A stretch of 64,000 bases of DNA. Origin: Aphrophora alni (lineage: Eukaryota; Arthropoda; Insecta; Hemiptera; Aphrophoridae). The notes beneath the pieces were generated by a model. That model was not told the origin of the DNA and did not search any database. It saw only the letters and a program-made list of their open reading frames with translations. How positions within the stretch are numbered: position 1 is the stretch's first letter; the number at the start of each line of letters is the position of its first letter. The stretch lies in the NCBI GenBank assembly GCA_963513935.1, contig OY740770.1, positions 87,455,267-87,519,266 of the forward strand, in the 5' to 3' direction. A program made the position numbers and the translations under genes. This document shows positions 36,250 to 49,247 of this stretch, piece by piece.

Positions 36250-37490
36250 TTGACGATTTCAGGTTCTTCTTTAGGTTCGAAATCAGTTTAATGAGCTAAC
36301 TTAAAGTATTATTTTATCATAGTTAAGTGATAATAATTTAGAATTCTTTAATTTATTAAAACGATAAATTATTCTTAATGTGGGTCAAACTTAAATTTTT
36401 GTAATATCCAAAATTGTCTAGGAAAGTAATAATTTTATTCATAAAAATTTACGTTTGCACAAGTTAAAACTTTCACTATAAAAACAAATACAAATCAATA
36501 ACAAATATCTTATTTATAAATATTATATAGTATTTATTCTATTTATTAAAACAATTTCATGTTTTGAACAATAGTAATGGAAATAGTAGAGGAAACAATT
36601 CAGATTTTATTAGTTTATACATTATATTTTTATCATGATAACACACCACGTACATTATATTAAAAGTACAATCTCTTTAAGTAAACTCAAAATAAGGTAA
36701 AATTCAAATATTTGTCTTCAGCATAAAATACCAAGGTAATTTTATAACGTTTATCGTAAAATATATACAAACATAATGATAACAAGAAGTTTTATAGTAA
36801 ATTTTTTAAAAGTGAATTGATCTATTTCTAGACTTCGAAGGTGATTATGTTCTTTCCTAACACCACCATAACAATTTCTTAACGCCAGACAATATTCTGG
36901 GTTCTATGAATTGGAAACCTGAAGTCTTAAAATCTTGTGTTTATTTAATGTTTTTTTTTGGTATTTTGTATCATCACCATTAACGCAAGACGATTCCCTA
37001 GTTTCTGCCGGTAGTTTGTATATTTGACACAAATTTATTTTGCATGTGAACGTTGAAAATTGACAATGGTGTAAGAATAATGATTCATACGTTAATGCAG
37101 AGAAGTACAAATATTCTTTAAATAAATAATACAAGATAATAGAGGGTTGAAAAAATATACTTAGGGTTGTGGTATTCTAACCTCTAAAAAGTATTCGTCG
37201 AAAATTTTAAAAGTTTTTTTGTCTGGGTATATACATATTATCATGATGGAAATGAGCTAATTTGTATAGAAGGTCATATTAGCTCTTTACTTCCTAGCAA
37301 TAGAAACAAGGTTGACTTGATAATTGTTGTACGCCAATTATTTCATATAATAATCTGCAGTACCAGTTAACAATTACTGAAATAGGCCATCGCCTATTAC
37401 AGCACTTTTCACATCATTAGTATTTCAAGAAGTAACTGAAAGTGTTTCTTGGGTGCTGTTCTTTATCTCCCCAGTCATTGAATCATTAAT
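36250..37490. other. AT-rich DNA without recognisable gene
   Basis: Nothing recognised beyond membership in the large duplicated region. Confidence 0.35.
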
Positions 37491-37499
37491 TCCATAGCA

Positions 37500-37900
37500 A
37501 CAATCAGAGCCAAAAGTCAACGTTAAAGCCATGATTTCTTATCACCAACCTTTTACCATGCTAAAATCTTATTAATACAAATGAAAGCTGTATTTATCAT
37601 GAGAGAATGCTTAATACCAAAATTGTATTAATCTTTTTGATTAATAAATAAGAGAAACATTAACTAATTAACTAACGTTGTTTAGCTAATTTTGTTGTGG
37701 TTCTTCTCATAGAGATATAGACGGATAGAAGCTTTCAATACCAAACATTTTATCATCTAATTCAAAGTAAAATTTAATAAATCGTTATGTAACATGACAA
37801 AAGCCTTAACACGAAAATGGATTAATATTTCTAATAAATAAATAAGAGAATATTTAATTAACTATTTATGCCATTGTTTTGTATTCAGAGACGAAGACAG
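37500..37900 (-). repeat. Minus-strand relative of the 26.1-26.9 kb tandem repeat
   Basis: Read on the minus strand it shows the same alternation of AAGCTTTC(A/T), ATCTCTATGAGAA and GTTTCTCTTATTTATTAAT blocks, in about two to three units. Confidence 0.5.
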
Positions 37901-38719
37901 TCACTCTCATAAGTTTTAGCTAGCTTAAATTTTAGTAATGAATGGAAAACATCAGGTTTATCTGAGTTTATAAATATGAATTAATTCGGGACTAGAATGC
38001 TTAAAGGGTTTTAATATGAGTTTAATGATCATTGCGGAAGGCGTGCCTAAATGCAAATAACGTACTGTCAATGCAGAGTGGAATTATAATTACTCCGAAT
38101 GATAGCTTGGAATAAAACTGACAAACATCCTTACCGTCGTAAAATTATAAACACTGAAAATATTTTGAAAGTTTTTATTATCCAATCAAACGTATATGGA
38201 TTGATAGATGGTTGAAAATACTTTGTTATCATGTGTTTGTTATTCCTATACCCTTCATTTTCAAATGATCTGTTTTCATTATAACTTCAAAACCTGAAAC
38301 ATCAATAAGTTAGAGTAGCACTTTCTTTGAACGAAAAAGTTTAAAAAAAGTCATGAATATTGGATGTTGTTACCTTGGTAAAAAAAACACGTAATAGACT
38401 TTTTAAGCTAGTTAAATGTAGTTATTCAAAAAAATTTGAGCATCCTTAATATTACGGTTTTTATTCTCTTTGCGTAAATGCAGCATATTTACTTAAACCA
38501 AATTGTTGTCTTGAGTAATTCCGCAAAGTTTATAATAAGTATCGTCTACATTTTAACAGGACTAAAAGTAACTGTTTTGGTGTTTTATTCAAAATAAAGT
38601 CACGGTATTTAGCCCCCTGTTTAATTTGTTGGAAAATTTTATTTCAATTGAAATTACAAACCACGTCTCATTTCAAACGTGTATTTGAATTTATTTCGTT
38701 CTATTAAAGTTAACTGCCA

Positions 38720-39010
38720 GACTTATTTATATATGGTTACTTAGACTGATTGCGAGCTAAACAACGTTACGTTCAATATTGAACAATAGACCTAATCAAA
38801 CATATATGACTGCATCGGTGGAAACAATAAAAGAATTAGTAATTTGATTTCAACTACCAAGTCATGCTTTTTTATAAATAATATGTAACTATTCCCAATG
38901 TAATAATACATATTTTTTAAGTAGAAATTATTGAGTATTTACCTTATTAAATTACTTAACTAATTTTAGAGTATAAATAGTATTTAAAATTAAAGTAATG
39001 ATAAAAAGAT
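38720..39010 (+). repeat. Repeat R8, copy 1
   Basis: Shared with 46240-46560 and 61240-61600. Blocks are GTTAACTNC, (A/G)ACAATAGACCTAATCAAAC, ATCGGTGGAAACA and TTTATAAATAA(T/C)ATGTAAC. The first two copies lie in the large duplication, the third about 15 kb further on. Confidence 0.65.
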
Positions 39011-39599
39011 TATATAAAAACAAAATTGACTAATACAATTTTGACAAAATGATGTTTATTATAATCATTCCGGAAAATCATTTAATCATTATGAAATGTA
39101 AACTTTGAATAATTATTTAATTTTTTTATAATTATCCCTTTTTTATAAAAATCCCTAAAAAACGTTATTCTAAAAAAGAGAAGAAAGAGTTTATAATAAA
39201 AACCCCCATAGCTCTCGAATACCCTAATAGCGTCAGGGTCGGGAAAAAAAAGAATTGGTCAAGAGAAACTTGATTGGGAATAAGAGGGAACACACAAAAT
39301 TACATGTAGATCCAGCTTTGTTTTCTCGAGTTTACTACACTCTGTGTGGGTGAGCCTTTGAAGGAGTTCAATAAACCATATAACAAATATATTATGGAAT
39401 AAATATTTTTTATTTCTAAAATAATATTAGTCTGTAATAAGTATAATAAATGACAATTATTTTTTTAACCGTTTCTTGTATATAATTATGTAGACTTTAT
39501 CCCCTCTTATATTATATTAAAAAATTAATAATCGTAAATTTGCTACTATATAATATGTTGAATTCTGTTCAACAGTTTATGACCAACAAATCTTGTTCT

Positions 39600-40070
39600 T
39601 CAATTTCTAACAGTTTACCTATTAGAAAATTTCACTTTTGTAGGAAGTTTGTATACCCAAGAGACTGCTCTTTATTCGAACTTATATTGAAATGGAAGGC
39701 TGTTTCCCCCTTTCTCAAGTCCCGCCCACTTAACTTTCCAATTCCATTTCTGTGCATGTGCGAACTTAAAATAAGCTTTCTTCCTTACTATTAATAACAC
39801 AAAGCGAGCTCTTATTCGATTTACCTTATCGGTTTGATTGGCTTTGAACGATTTCGTCATCTCATTTCTGTAAATAAACATTTAACTATAATTTTTAAAT
39901 CTCTTTGAATCGAACGAAGAACCTTTATAAAATAGTTACAAAGACATTAAAATAACTGGCAAACACGGGGTGGGGGTTTAAAAATACGTGTCTAGTATTG
40001 AATTTACAGAACGTTGAACATACAAAATTAATTCAACCACAGAAATTCAATTTTCTCAACCTAAGAGATA
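39600..40070 (-). repeat. Dispersed repeat family R1, copy C
   Basis: Minus-strand copy from TTAGGTTGAG (near 40065) to AACTGTTAGAAATTG (near 39606), including GGAAAGTTAAGTGGGCGG. Its position matches copy D in the second arm of the duplication, so these two were probably duplicated with the region. Confidence 0.75.
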
Positions 40071-41698
40071 AGGTTAGAGCTTATCATCTTATATAGTGGC
40101 TTTAATAGACATTATATGTTTTAATTTTCAGTTAAAAATGAATTTTGTCTCCATAAATTTACAAATTCTTCTTATATGTGCTTAGTGGAAGAGATCTTTA
40201 TGTATTTTTTTTTATAACACAGGCCAACGACAGTTTATTAATAATTATTACTTTCATATACATAATATATGTAATTGTATTTTAAAATAAGCATGAAAAC
40301 TATGAAGTATGAAAATAAATAAGACATAGTTTTTGTTAATTTTTCGTATAATTTATGGAAAATAATTATTAATTATAGTCAATTCGTACCTTGTTATACT
40401 GACAGCAAATATATAACCTTAACTCACTTCCATTGTATAAGTTATTATCAAACTCTTTTGACATGTTTCATTTTTTAATTTTCTTTAGCCAACACACGAT
40501 TTATGGGTGTGAGACCTCAAATTGATATATATGCATTTAGTGTTATCCTGATATCAGAAAAGTGTTTTTTTTTTTGTTGTTTTTTTAAAAATAAAATATA
40601 TGTCTCATTATTTTTACTACGATAATAGTATACGTAGTATAGTAATCGATACGGCATGTACCTAATTGAGCCCGCAAATATTGATTACTACAGATTGACA
40701 AAATATACGATCTTGAGGACGCACTTTTTCGTCAAGCCTCATTTCTCAACACAGTATCGAATTTCAAGCACGCCGGTGGTCAATATGGGTTCGTTATTTT
40801 GATTATCCAGCCATAGATTCTCTAGTCGTTTAATAATGGGTCGTTTTCTTAAGGGTAATTGGATTTTCTAATATAAAATAATAAGATTTAAAAATAGATG
40901 TAATGGGAAAGTCAATTGTATATATAATATTTATTATAGGACTAGTAATCAGCATTATTTTTAATAATATATAAGCTAATATTAATTAATAAATCATTTT
41001 AGTAAACCCTGTAATTTTCTTTAGACTTTACCCACTTTTAAAATCCACTTTAAATAGAAATTTTTAATTGATTTTAAAATTTGTTGATAATTTCAAAACA
41101 AGTCATTGAAAATATATAGATGTAGTTATGTTAAACTAAATCACAGGTTAATCTACTGAGTTTAGAAATTAGGACAATCAATTTCCTTTGCACGATGCAA
41201 AATTACTTCATTAACAGCGGAAATAGAACTTTTGTAATAGTGTCAAGAGGAAACATAGCCATTCAAAATACAGTAACAAGGAATATGGTGACGCGAGGTC
41301 TTGTGAAGCTGTTGTAAAAACATTATTACTTAAGTATTACAAGATAAAGAATGCATTTAGTTTAGTCGTCGGTAGTCAAAAATTGTAATATTCATATTTT
41401 GAATTTTATATTCATTATGTAATGTTTAAACGTTTCACAATAAAACAAATACCATACATACTCCAATAAAAACCTTAAAATCGACAAAATAATAACTGTC
41501 TTGTAGACATTATTGTGGTTAAAATAAGTGTAAATTAACTGTAATACAATATAATTACTGATATTTTGTTTAGAATATGTGTAAGAATATTCATGCTCTT
41601 TGAATTAATTTGAATGAATGCTTGTATTAAGCGCTTTGCCATAAAATAACTTTAAAACCTGATTGTTTTAATAAAGACAGAAGACAAAATAAAGCTCC

Positions 41699-41712
41699 GT
41701 TGCCATGGTAAC
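41699..41712 (+). promoter_or_regulatory. X-box (RFX transcription-factor site)
   Basis: GTTGCCATGGTAAC fits the RFX X-box consensus GTNRCC-N2-RGYAAC exactly and is a perfect palindrome. RFX proteins control ciliary genes in animals, in insects mainly in sensory neurons and sperm. No target gene is visible nearby. The corresponding site in the second duplicate is GTTGCTAAGGTAAC (50581-50594). Confidence 0.5.
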
Positions 41713-42334
41713 GGTTGCTTACGTTTAATAAAGACAAATGTAGCAGTAAATTAAAAGCCGTCCATTCCCTCACCGTCCCTCAACGTCATTGAATTATTAA
41801 AATTACAGTGCAACCACTGCTCTATGTCCAAAAAAAGGTTTTAAAATAATAATTTTGTAGATTAAATCCTAATAATAATAAAGTCAGAATAGTTGCCTAA
41901 TTAGAATTATAGTGCGGCCATTATTTATAATAAATTAAAAACACAATAAATCCGTTATATGAAAGACAAGCGCACCTATCTAATACTATAGATGTTCAAA
42001 TCTAGTAAAAATTTTAATTATTTTAGCAATGTTATTTAAAAATATATGTATACAGTTCAAACAGTTCAGAGTATTTCTTCACATTATATGGTATCAAATT
42101 TCCCTAATAATAGTATGATTTTAGTAATTGTAAGACATTCAGTATTATATTACACCAAGAATGAAATAGTGAAAGATGTAGCGACTGCCTCTGTACTTTT
42201 AACGTACACAATTCGATAATTTATATAACTGGAACTTATTTTTTAGTTTTCAGGTCACTAATTAATTGAATACGATAAAGTACCTTACCTCATATCTGTC
42301 AAGTGACCTCTTTTCTTCTTTTCAAAAATGAAGC

Positions 42335-42361
42335 GTTTCGAGACCTCTATTCCATCATCAG
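42335..42361 (-). repeat. Penelope-like tail hairpin motif, weak copy
   Basis: On the minus strand the order is CTGATGA, an extra T, a loosely paired insert and CGAAACG, in the same layout as at 6664 and 15867. Stem II is poor (two to three pairs). Confidence 0.35.
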
Positions 42362-42890
42362 ATAAACACAAAATAACTCATCTGAGGTCGTCTATACATT
42401 AAAATAAATAACAAAAGACTACAACACAACAAATTTACGGTGCGCACCATGTGGCTATCAAACTGAGTTCCTTTTGCCGCTTAAATTATAATTTCAGACC
42501 ATTCACTTTTAAAATTTTAAATGACAATGTAATATCGAAGAATTATTATGCTAGTAAAAAAAGGGGAAATTTTATATCAAGTCAGACAGTTTTCTAAATT
42601 ATCAGTTTGAGTAATTTAAAAATTAATGGTAGTGCGAGACAGTCTATTTAGCAGTGCATTATATCTAAATTCAACATGTGGTTAAATATCGCAGAAATGA
42701 CCACTTAGTCGAATTTGAGAAATGGGTCGGACGACCCCTAGTGAATTCCCCGGACGCACACCCCAAAATTATATTAATAATAATTAGTTTCGTAAGAAAA
42801 ACCAACGAGATGGTCGGTTAAGCTGAGTGATTTAAATTTGTGCCAACCATTTGATTTCATGGAATTTGAAGGTCACGTAAGTTAATTTAG

Positions 42891-42892
<2 letters not shown>

Positions 42893-42930
<38 letters not shown>
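42893..42930 (+). repeat. (AT)19 microsatellite
   Basis: A pure AT run of 38 bp. Confidence 0.97.
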
Positions 42931-42934
<4 letters not shown>

Positions 42935-44981
42935 TTCTTTATACTTATATTAAACTACAGTTTTTGTAGCGAAGAGAGAAAATTTATATACTGTATTTGT
43001 GTTATGAATAATAATATTTTTTGAGGCCACATTTCAATCCGTCTCCTTGGCTTATATTGTCATCCAGAACATTATGTTGAATTTTGTTTTATGCTGTCCA
43101 AATGACAAATGTATGAACATAGTTTAATTTACATTACTTGCCTCATTGACTCGACACTGATGAGACATTATATTATTTGTCCATGTAATTTGTATAAACA
43201 TATGAATAATAATAATATGGTAAAATAACATATATGCCTCCTGTTTTAACTCGACCATTTAGTATTTAGTCTACATTTTACTTTTGTGTGTGATAATTGC
43301 ACAATGCACAAAATAAAGGTAAGCATTTAGTTATTAAATTTAGGAATGAAGTTGATAGACTTAGCTTGATAGATGTATGTTAAAAGTTTTATTATTTAGT
43401 TTTTATTTATTTATTATTTTTTTATTATTATTTAGTTTTAATTTTTACGACGGTCATTAAAAACAATAAATACACGAATCCGTGTCATGGAAAAGAAATG
43501 GTCCAAATAAGCGCGCTCCAAATTATAAAATATAACAGTGTAAACGACTAGGAATAACATGCAGTCATACCCAAACAACTTAAAATTAAAATAGTTTGTT
43601 TAAAACTGCTTTATAAATACTTTCCAACAGAAAAAATTGACCAAAAAATAATATTTCCCCACACGTTAGTTTTTTCAATGTTTCTATTTGAAAGAATTTA
43701 AACAGTTTTATAGGGCTACGAAAATCTCAAATAATTTATTATTTACATAATATTTACTCTGTTTTTTCCTTGTAAATTACTTCTAAAACTTGATATAATT
43801 TGCATATAACTTAATGTATCAATAAGATTTTGAATAAAATATAACAGTATTTTACAAAGTATAATATTTACTAACACTGTGTAAATCACAGTCACAAAGG
43901 ATATGGCAAAGCACCTTTATTCCGCTTCCCTGAGAGTTTTATTATGTACTGTAATACTAATATGTGTCGCGTAACACGCCAGGCAGTAACCCCTTTTTAA
44001 CAACCATGGATTGAGGTATACTATCCATAGAAACACCAGTAAAACATAGGTTACGGTTTGAGAAAGAAGAACTAACAACGAAATGTAATCTTAACCATCG
44101 ACGAACTTTTCTTGTGAATCAGTTTATGTGAAGGAGTTTTCATCATTTGATAGAATTATTCACGAGAAAATCTATATATTATAAATAACAGCTTTCAAGA
44201 AGCAGGTTGTGTGTGGCTAATACTTTGAGCTCTATCATGGTATCATATCAAACCGTACTACCAATGGCCGCCATTTTGGTGGAAGTACTTATGCTTAGTT
44301 ATTTTAAATTGAAATAACAACCAATATTAAAAATATATATTTGTTTGTGCTTCTTAAAGATTCCCTGTCATTTGTGGAACAAAGCAACTGAATAGAACAA
44401 GAACTTATTAAAACGATAAATTCCAACACAATAATGTTCTTTTTTATAATAACACGTTACAAGGAAAGTAATTTTTCATTAACGAATGTGACAAAATTTC
44501 AGCGCTAACATTTAAAGTAAAACGTGCAATTATTTGTGTCCCCAAATCATATTATACAGAGCTTAGTGAGCTAGTATAATAAACTAACTAAGTCTTATTA
44601 GGTTTGTAGAATTGATAACTGTTAAAAAAAGTCAAACTGGTTTAAACATTCATCAGACCTTAAGCTAAATTACAAAATTTGATTCAAATGTAGGAAAAAA
44701 TCGCATTCTCATTATTTTAGGCACATATAAGTTTTTACCAACAAATAATTAATTCTAAAGTTATATTAACAATTGTTTTTATAATAATAAAACACTTAAT
44801 TTTTATTCATAATATTTATAACTTTATGGAAAAATTATGTATGATACTATAAACATTACAGATCCAAATAAATGTTTTTTTTTCCAATGAATGGAACATA
44901 AAAATACTTTTTATCATAAAAGATTACTAAACTGTGCTTATTTAAAAAGGATATAAACTGACTTCCACATGAGTTATAACA

Positions 44982-45182
44982 CTCTGAATGTACGTCAGCC
45001 ATAAATAAATAGATAGTTACTGCACTGTTGCTACCTCCCTTACTTTATAATGTAGAGTTTGGTTCGTTACACAGCTTAAACCGAGAATAAATTGAATGAA
45101 TAAACTATAACTAACGAACCATGCTCTGATCCCCTTCTGCAGTTTAAGTCTGGTTTCTGACAAAGATAAAATAGCCATTAAA
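44982..45182 (+). other. Highly conserved 200-bp island in the duplication, copy 2
   Basis: Partner of 35788-35988. The inverted pair is intact at 45060-45069 and 45112-45121. Confidence 0.75.
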
Positions 45183-45628
45183 ATATGTCTCACAAAATAA
45201 TTTTATCTATTTTCACCTCTTAAAAAAATACAAAAGAATTTCAATTCAAATGCAAAAAAAAATTAAGTTGAGAATATTTCATTCAAATATTTTATAAAGT
45301 AATCTTTTTTCTTTTCTTTTTTTTAATTGGTTTTAATTTTATTTGTTAATTTAAGAAGAACATAGAGAAGAAAACATTTTCTTTCATTTTTTTACGAATT
45401 AAATTGTTTTTATTGTAATAAAAATAAAATAAAAGGTTCTTTCTCGTTAGGTTTTGTGCTTAAACTATTAAATTATAATAAGTTAAGTCATTTAACTTTT
45501 TCGTCGTTTTTTTTCGTTTTTAATGTTACTAGACTCCTTCCTAACGCCAATTACATTAAAAATCTAACGGCGTGGCCACAATCAAAAGCAACTTCTTTAG
45601 TAAACAAAATGAGAAATAGGAATTTAGG

Positions 45629-45750
45629 TAATATAATGAGTAATAAATTATTTTATATTACCTTATAGATCCGTCATGTGACTTTTATTATTCAAAGTCA
45701 CATGACGGATCTATAAGGTAATATAAAATAATTTATTACTCATTATATTA
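45629..45750. repeat. Perfect 57-bp inverted repeat with 8-base loop
   Basis: 45629-45685 and 45694-45750 are exact reverse complements (57 of 57), separated by TATTATTC. It is flanked by AGGAATTTAGG on both sides (near 45619 and 45784). Such a perfect long hairpin is either very recent or under correction. Confidence 0.97.
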
Positions 45751-45881
45751 TACAAAGTGACTTGGGCACCAAACAATGAACAAGGAATTTAGGATCCAAT
45801 TTGAAATTAATTATTAATATAAAATATATGTGTCAGTGTGTGTGTAAGGTGAACATGTTATGTACCTCATGTGTGTTCCGC

Positions 45882-45918
45882 CTGATGATGTCTCTAGTGA
45901 AGGCGAAACAGTTGTAGC
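45882..45918 (+). ncRNA. Hammerhead-like motif, third locus
   Basis: The order is CTGATGA (45882-45888), an extra T, a four-pair stem GTCT/AGGC with G-T pairs, GAA (45905-45907), an ACA/TGT three-pair stem (45908-45910/45913-45915), A and GC, which can pair with the GC before CTGATGA. This repeats the layout of the palindrome copies with different sequence in stem II. Confidence 0.35.
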
Positions 45919-46239
45919 AACCAACAAGCAAACAGAATTACTTTTGTCGGAAAATAAATATATGTTTTATGTATAGTTACTCTAATTCTTTTGAACATTC
46001 TTAGTGTCATGTAATTTCCCCCCAAAAATCAAGAAACAAAATTAAGTATAATACTTGACGTTTCAGTAAATTTTTGAATAAATCACGTAGTCCCCTATAT
46101 TTTGTACAGATACATGTAAGAGTCTTGGAGTTATTTTTCAAGATGGTGTCTCGGTTAAAAAAATCATAAGAAAGTAACATTTCCAATCTTCAACCAACTT
46201 ATGCGTGATAATACAATGAAACGTTACATTTGACTTTCT

Positions 46240-46560
46240 TCGTTCGATTACAGTTAGCTCCCGGGGCTTATTGTGAGCCAAAGAGTGTAGGTCTATGTGT
46301 AATCTTTAACAACAGTCTTAATCAAACATTAGCATCATCGATGAAAACAATAGAAGCATTAATTTCAACTGCCAATTCAAGCCGATTTATAAATAATATA
46401 CAATAATATTAGTTTTTTCTATGAATGTTTGAGTGTTTATATTGTCAAACTACACATTTATATAATGATTATGAATATTCTATTAAACGAAAACGGTAAA
46501 ATAAAGTTTATACCGTCGATTTAACATAAAACAAAATTAAAAAATTGACGTAACATTATT
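46240..46560 (+). repeat. Repeat R8, copy 2
   Basis: Partner of 38720-39010 and 61240-61600, with CATCGATGAAAACAATAGAAG and a TTTATAAATAATATAC block. Confidence 0.6.
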
Positions 46561-46840
46561 TTTTACATGCAATTTTAACAAAAGAAATATATCTGGCCAT
46601 TCTGGATATTTCAAAGATATATTTATATGTCAAAATATCTATTCTAGAATTTAGATAAAACTTATTTTAAAAATTTTATTTTTAATAATTGAAATATACT
46701 TTAGTTTCTATAATGTCATTAGTCTAATAACTAAGGATATTTTGACTATTTATTGTACATAACTATAAAGATATAATCTTACATATACACAATCCTAACT
46801 GTTATATTTAAATTGTAGAATTCACTTTAATAGATCATTT

Positions 46841-47430
46841 TCTTCAGTTCTAGCAGTTACCGATTAGAAACGTTCACCTGTTTGTATTGTAATTACCCAG
46901 ACTTTCAAGCCCCGAGCATTCATTTATTACAGTGGTTTTTAATTTTAGAATATTCTCTAAATAATTCTATTCATCAGTTTATAGCCGATACCGATTATTG
47001 TTGTTGGAAGTTTGTAAACCCTACATATTGCTCTTTATTCAAATTTATATTGAAGTGGAAGGCCATTTCTCGTCATCTCAATTTCCGCCCACTTAACTTT
47101 CCAATTCGGTTTCTGTGCATGTGCGAACTTAAAATAAGCTTTCCTCCATAGCCTACTATCAATAACATAAAGCGAGCTCTTATTCGATTTACTTTCTCGG
47201 TTTGATTGGTTTCTAATGGTGTAAATAAAGATAAAACGAAAATATTTACTGAAAGATTTTGAAATCCCTTTAAATCTGATGAAGGAGACCTGATCAAAGA
47301 ACCCTCATAACATCAGTTACGTTGAAAGACGTTGAAGACGTTGAAAGTTATAGCAATCTCTTACCTGGTGGGGGGGAGGATAAAAATATGACATTTGAAT
47401 TTAACTTAAGAAATGTTTATGTTTAAAAAA
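46841..47430 (-). repeat. Dispersed repeat family R1, copy D
   Basis: Minus-strand copy with the same GGAAAGTTAAGTGGGCGG core. An insert of about 120 bp near 46870-46990 separates its last block from the CTAGCAG tail. Confidence 0.75.
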
Positions 47431-47659
47431 TTAATTAAATGTAACAGTGTTAGATAAATCACCTGGATAAATAAATAATTTCGGCTTAAATGTAGAGTTC
47501 AAAATATGTAGTGTAGTTAACACAGATGATATTTTTTAATTTCCATAAAAAATTAATTATAAATTCTTTATACTGTAAAGTAATTTTGTCTGAATACATT
47601 TACTATTTATAACGTTAAACCTATATGTGTATAGAACAAGAGTTATTTCACCACAAATA

Positions 47660-48335
47660 AAAAAGTTTATAATCAAACACCCAATGTACCACAATAAATC
47701 AAGATTTATTTCCTTATGTAAATTTCAGTAAAATAGTTACCATCCTCAGAGATAAAGTTTTTGTTTCGTACTCAGCCCTTAGATAGCAAGTATGTTACTG
47801 AAATGTAAATAAGGAAATAAATCTTGTTTTATTGAAATGGGATATCGTTTGTTTAATACTCAACCTCAGAGGATGGAATCTATGTTACTATGGCAACTAT
47901 TTTATATAAGGAAATAAATCTTGTTTTATTGAATTGTGGTGTTGGGTGTTTGACTATTACTCATCATCTGAGGATGGTAACTATGTTACTGTGTTATAAA
48001 AGGAAATAAATCTTGTTTTATTGAATTATGGTTTTGGGTGTTTGATTAATACTCATCATCTGAGGATGGTAAATATGTTACTCTGTTATATAAGGAAATA
48101 AATCTTGTTTTATTGAATTATGGTATTGGGATATTGTTTAATAGTCAACATCTGAGGATGGTAACTATGTTATTATGGCAACTATGTTGCATAAGGAAAT
48201 AAATCTTGTTTTATTGAATTGTAGTATTGGGTGTTTATTTAATAATCGACATCTGAGGATGGTAACTATGTTACTATGGCAACTATGTTGCATAAGGAAA
48301 TAAATCTTGTTTTATTGAATTGAGGTATTGGGTTT
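47660..48335 (+). repeat. Minisatellite of about six direct units plus one inverted unit
   Basis: Units of 92-102 bp carry CTGAGGATGGTAACTATGTTA and AAGGAAATAAATCTTGTTTT. CTGAGGATGG-type starts lie at about 47865, 47969, 48061, 48153 and 48254. The first unit (47670-47755) reads in the opposite direction. Each unit includes an AATAAA. The CTGAGGA-plus-hairpin opening resembles the Penelope-like tail motif, but no GAAAC follows. Confidence 0.9.
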
Positions 48336-49204
48336 TTGATTTTAATCTTTAAGTTAGCTATATAGTGTGCTCAAAATTGTAGTATAAACCTAAAAATTCG
48401 TATTATCACATATATCATATACGTAAACGTTTATCTAAAATTATGATGGAAAACAAAACAAAATAAGAAATGAAGACTTTCTGTTAAACATGAATAACAA
48501 AGATAAGTTACAATGATAGGTACAATGTGTTATATACTTTGTTTGCATTTACAAGTATTCTGTTCCCAAATATTGTAAAGAAGTAATAAAATCCATATAT
48601 CCTTGTTGCGTTACCTTGGTAGCAAAAACGCGATTTTATTTTCTTGCGAAATGTATAGTTTTATATCCCCAGCAGTGATTTCTCAGAGCAAAAGTCAATT
48701 TTTAAATATTGATGGAATTGTTTCGGTACCCGATTTATACCAGTAAATGCAATCTCTGTCACTGATAATTCTATAGTACTAGTAAGAAGACCAAAACACA
48801 AAACTTCAGTTTTGTAATCGGTTGTATATTTGGTTGTATAATTGTATATTAAACGAATTCAGAAGAATTATTGATGAAAAGGATTATTGGAATATTCTGA
48901 ATTATTAGTAATTTTAAGATATATTAATTTAGTTGTCGGTGGACACAAAAAGACCTATATTTATAATTTAAAATAAATATTCAAGTAGGAGTTTGGAATG
49001 ATCCAACTATAAACAAAACATTAAAAAAGACAAACGTTTGGTATATATTGCTTATTCTTCAAGCCGTGCCTTTACTTAAGTTTGTTGAACATTTTTGTTT
49101 AAATTATAAAACAAAAATAAGTAAACTGCAAAATATATCTAGTTTATACAAATAATTGAGTTCATTGTTTTCAATTAACTTAATTTCACTTCTTTTTCTT
49201 CTTT

Positions 49205-49207
<3 letters not shown>

Positions 49208-49246
<39 letters not shown>
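49208..49246 (+). repeat. (TA)n microsatellite
   Basis: A pure TA run of about 39 bp. Confidence 0.97.

Positions 49247-49247
<1 letters not shown>

Larger units (their letters stand above)
34240..41800 (+). repeat. Large diverged direct duplication, copy 1
   Basis: A series of blocks reappears in the same order and strand in 43670-50660. The pairs are 34260-34440/43680-43860, 34830-35260/43950-44300, 35440-35990/44630-45185, 38720-38900/46240-46400, 39600-40070/46841-47430, 41330-41400/48910-48985 and 41650-41800/50530-50660. Between blocks the spacing differs by up to about 2 kb because of later insertions and deletions. No gene is recognisable in it. Confidence 0.75.

Noticed and set aside
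38369..38382. GTTACCTTGGTAAA (and GTTACCTTGGTAGC at 48610) as further X-boxes
   Set aside because: Each breaks the second half-site, and they do not sit at equivalent places in the duplication.
39540..39881. Open frames on both strands of repeat R1 as genes
   Set aside because: Frames are not consistently kept among the four R1 copies, and copy D has a shift in the core.
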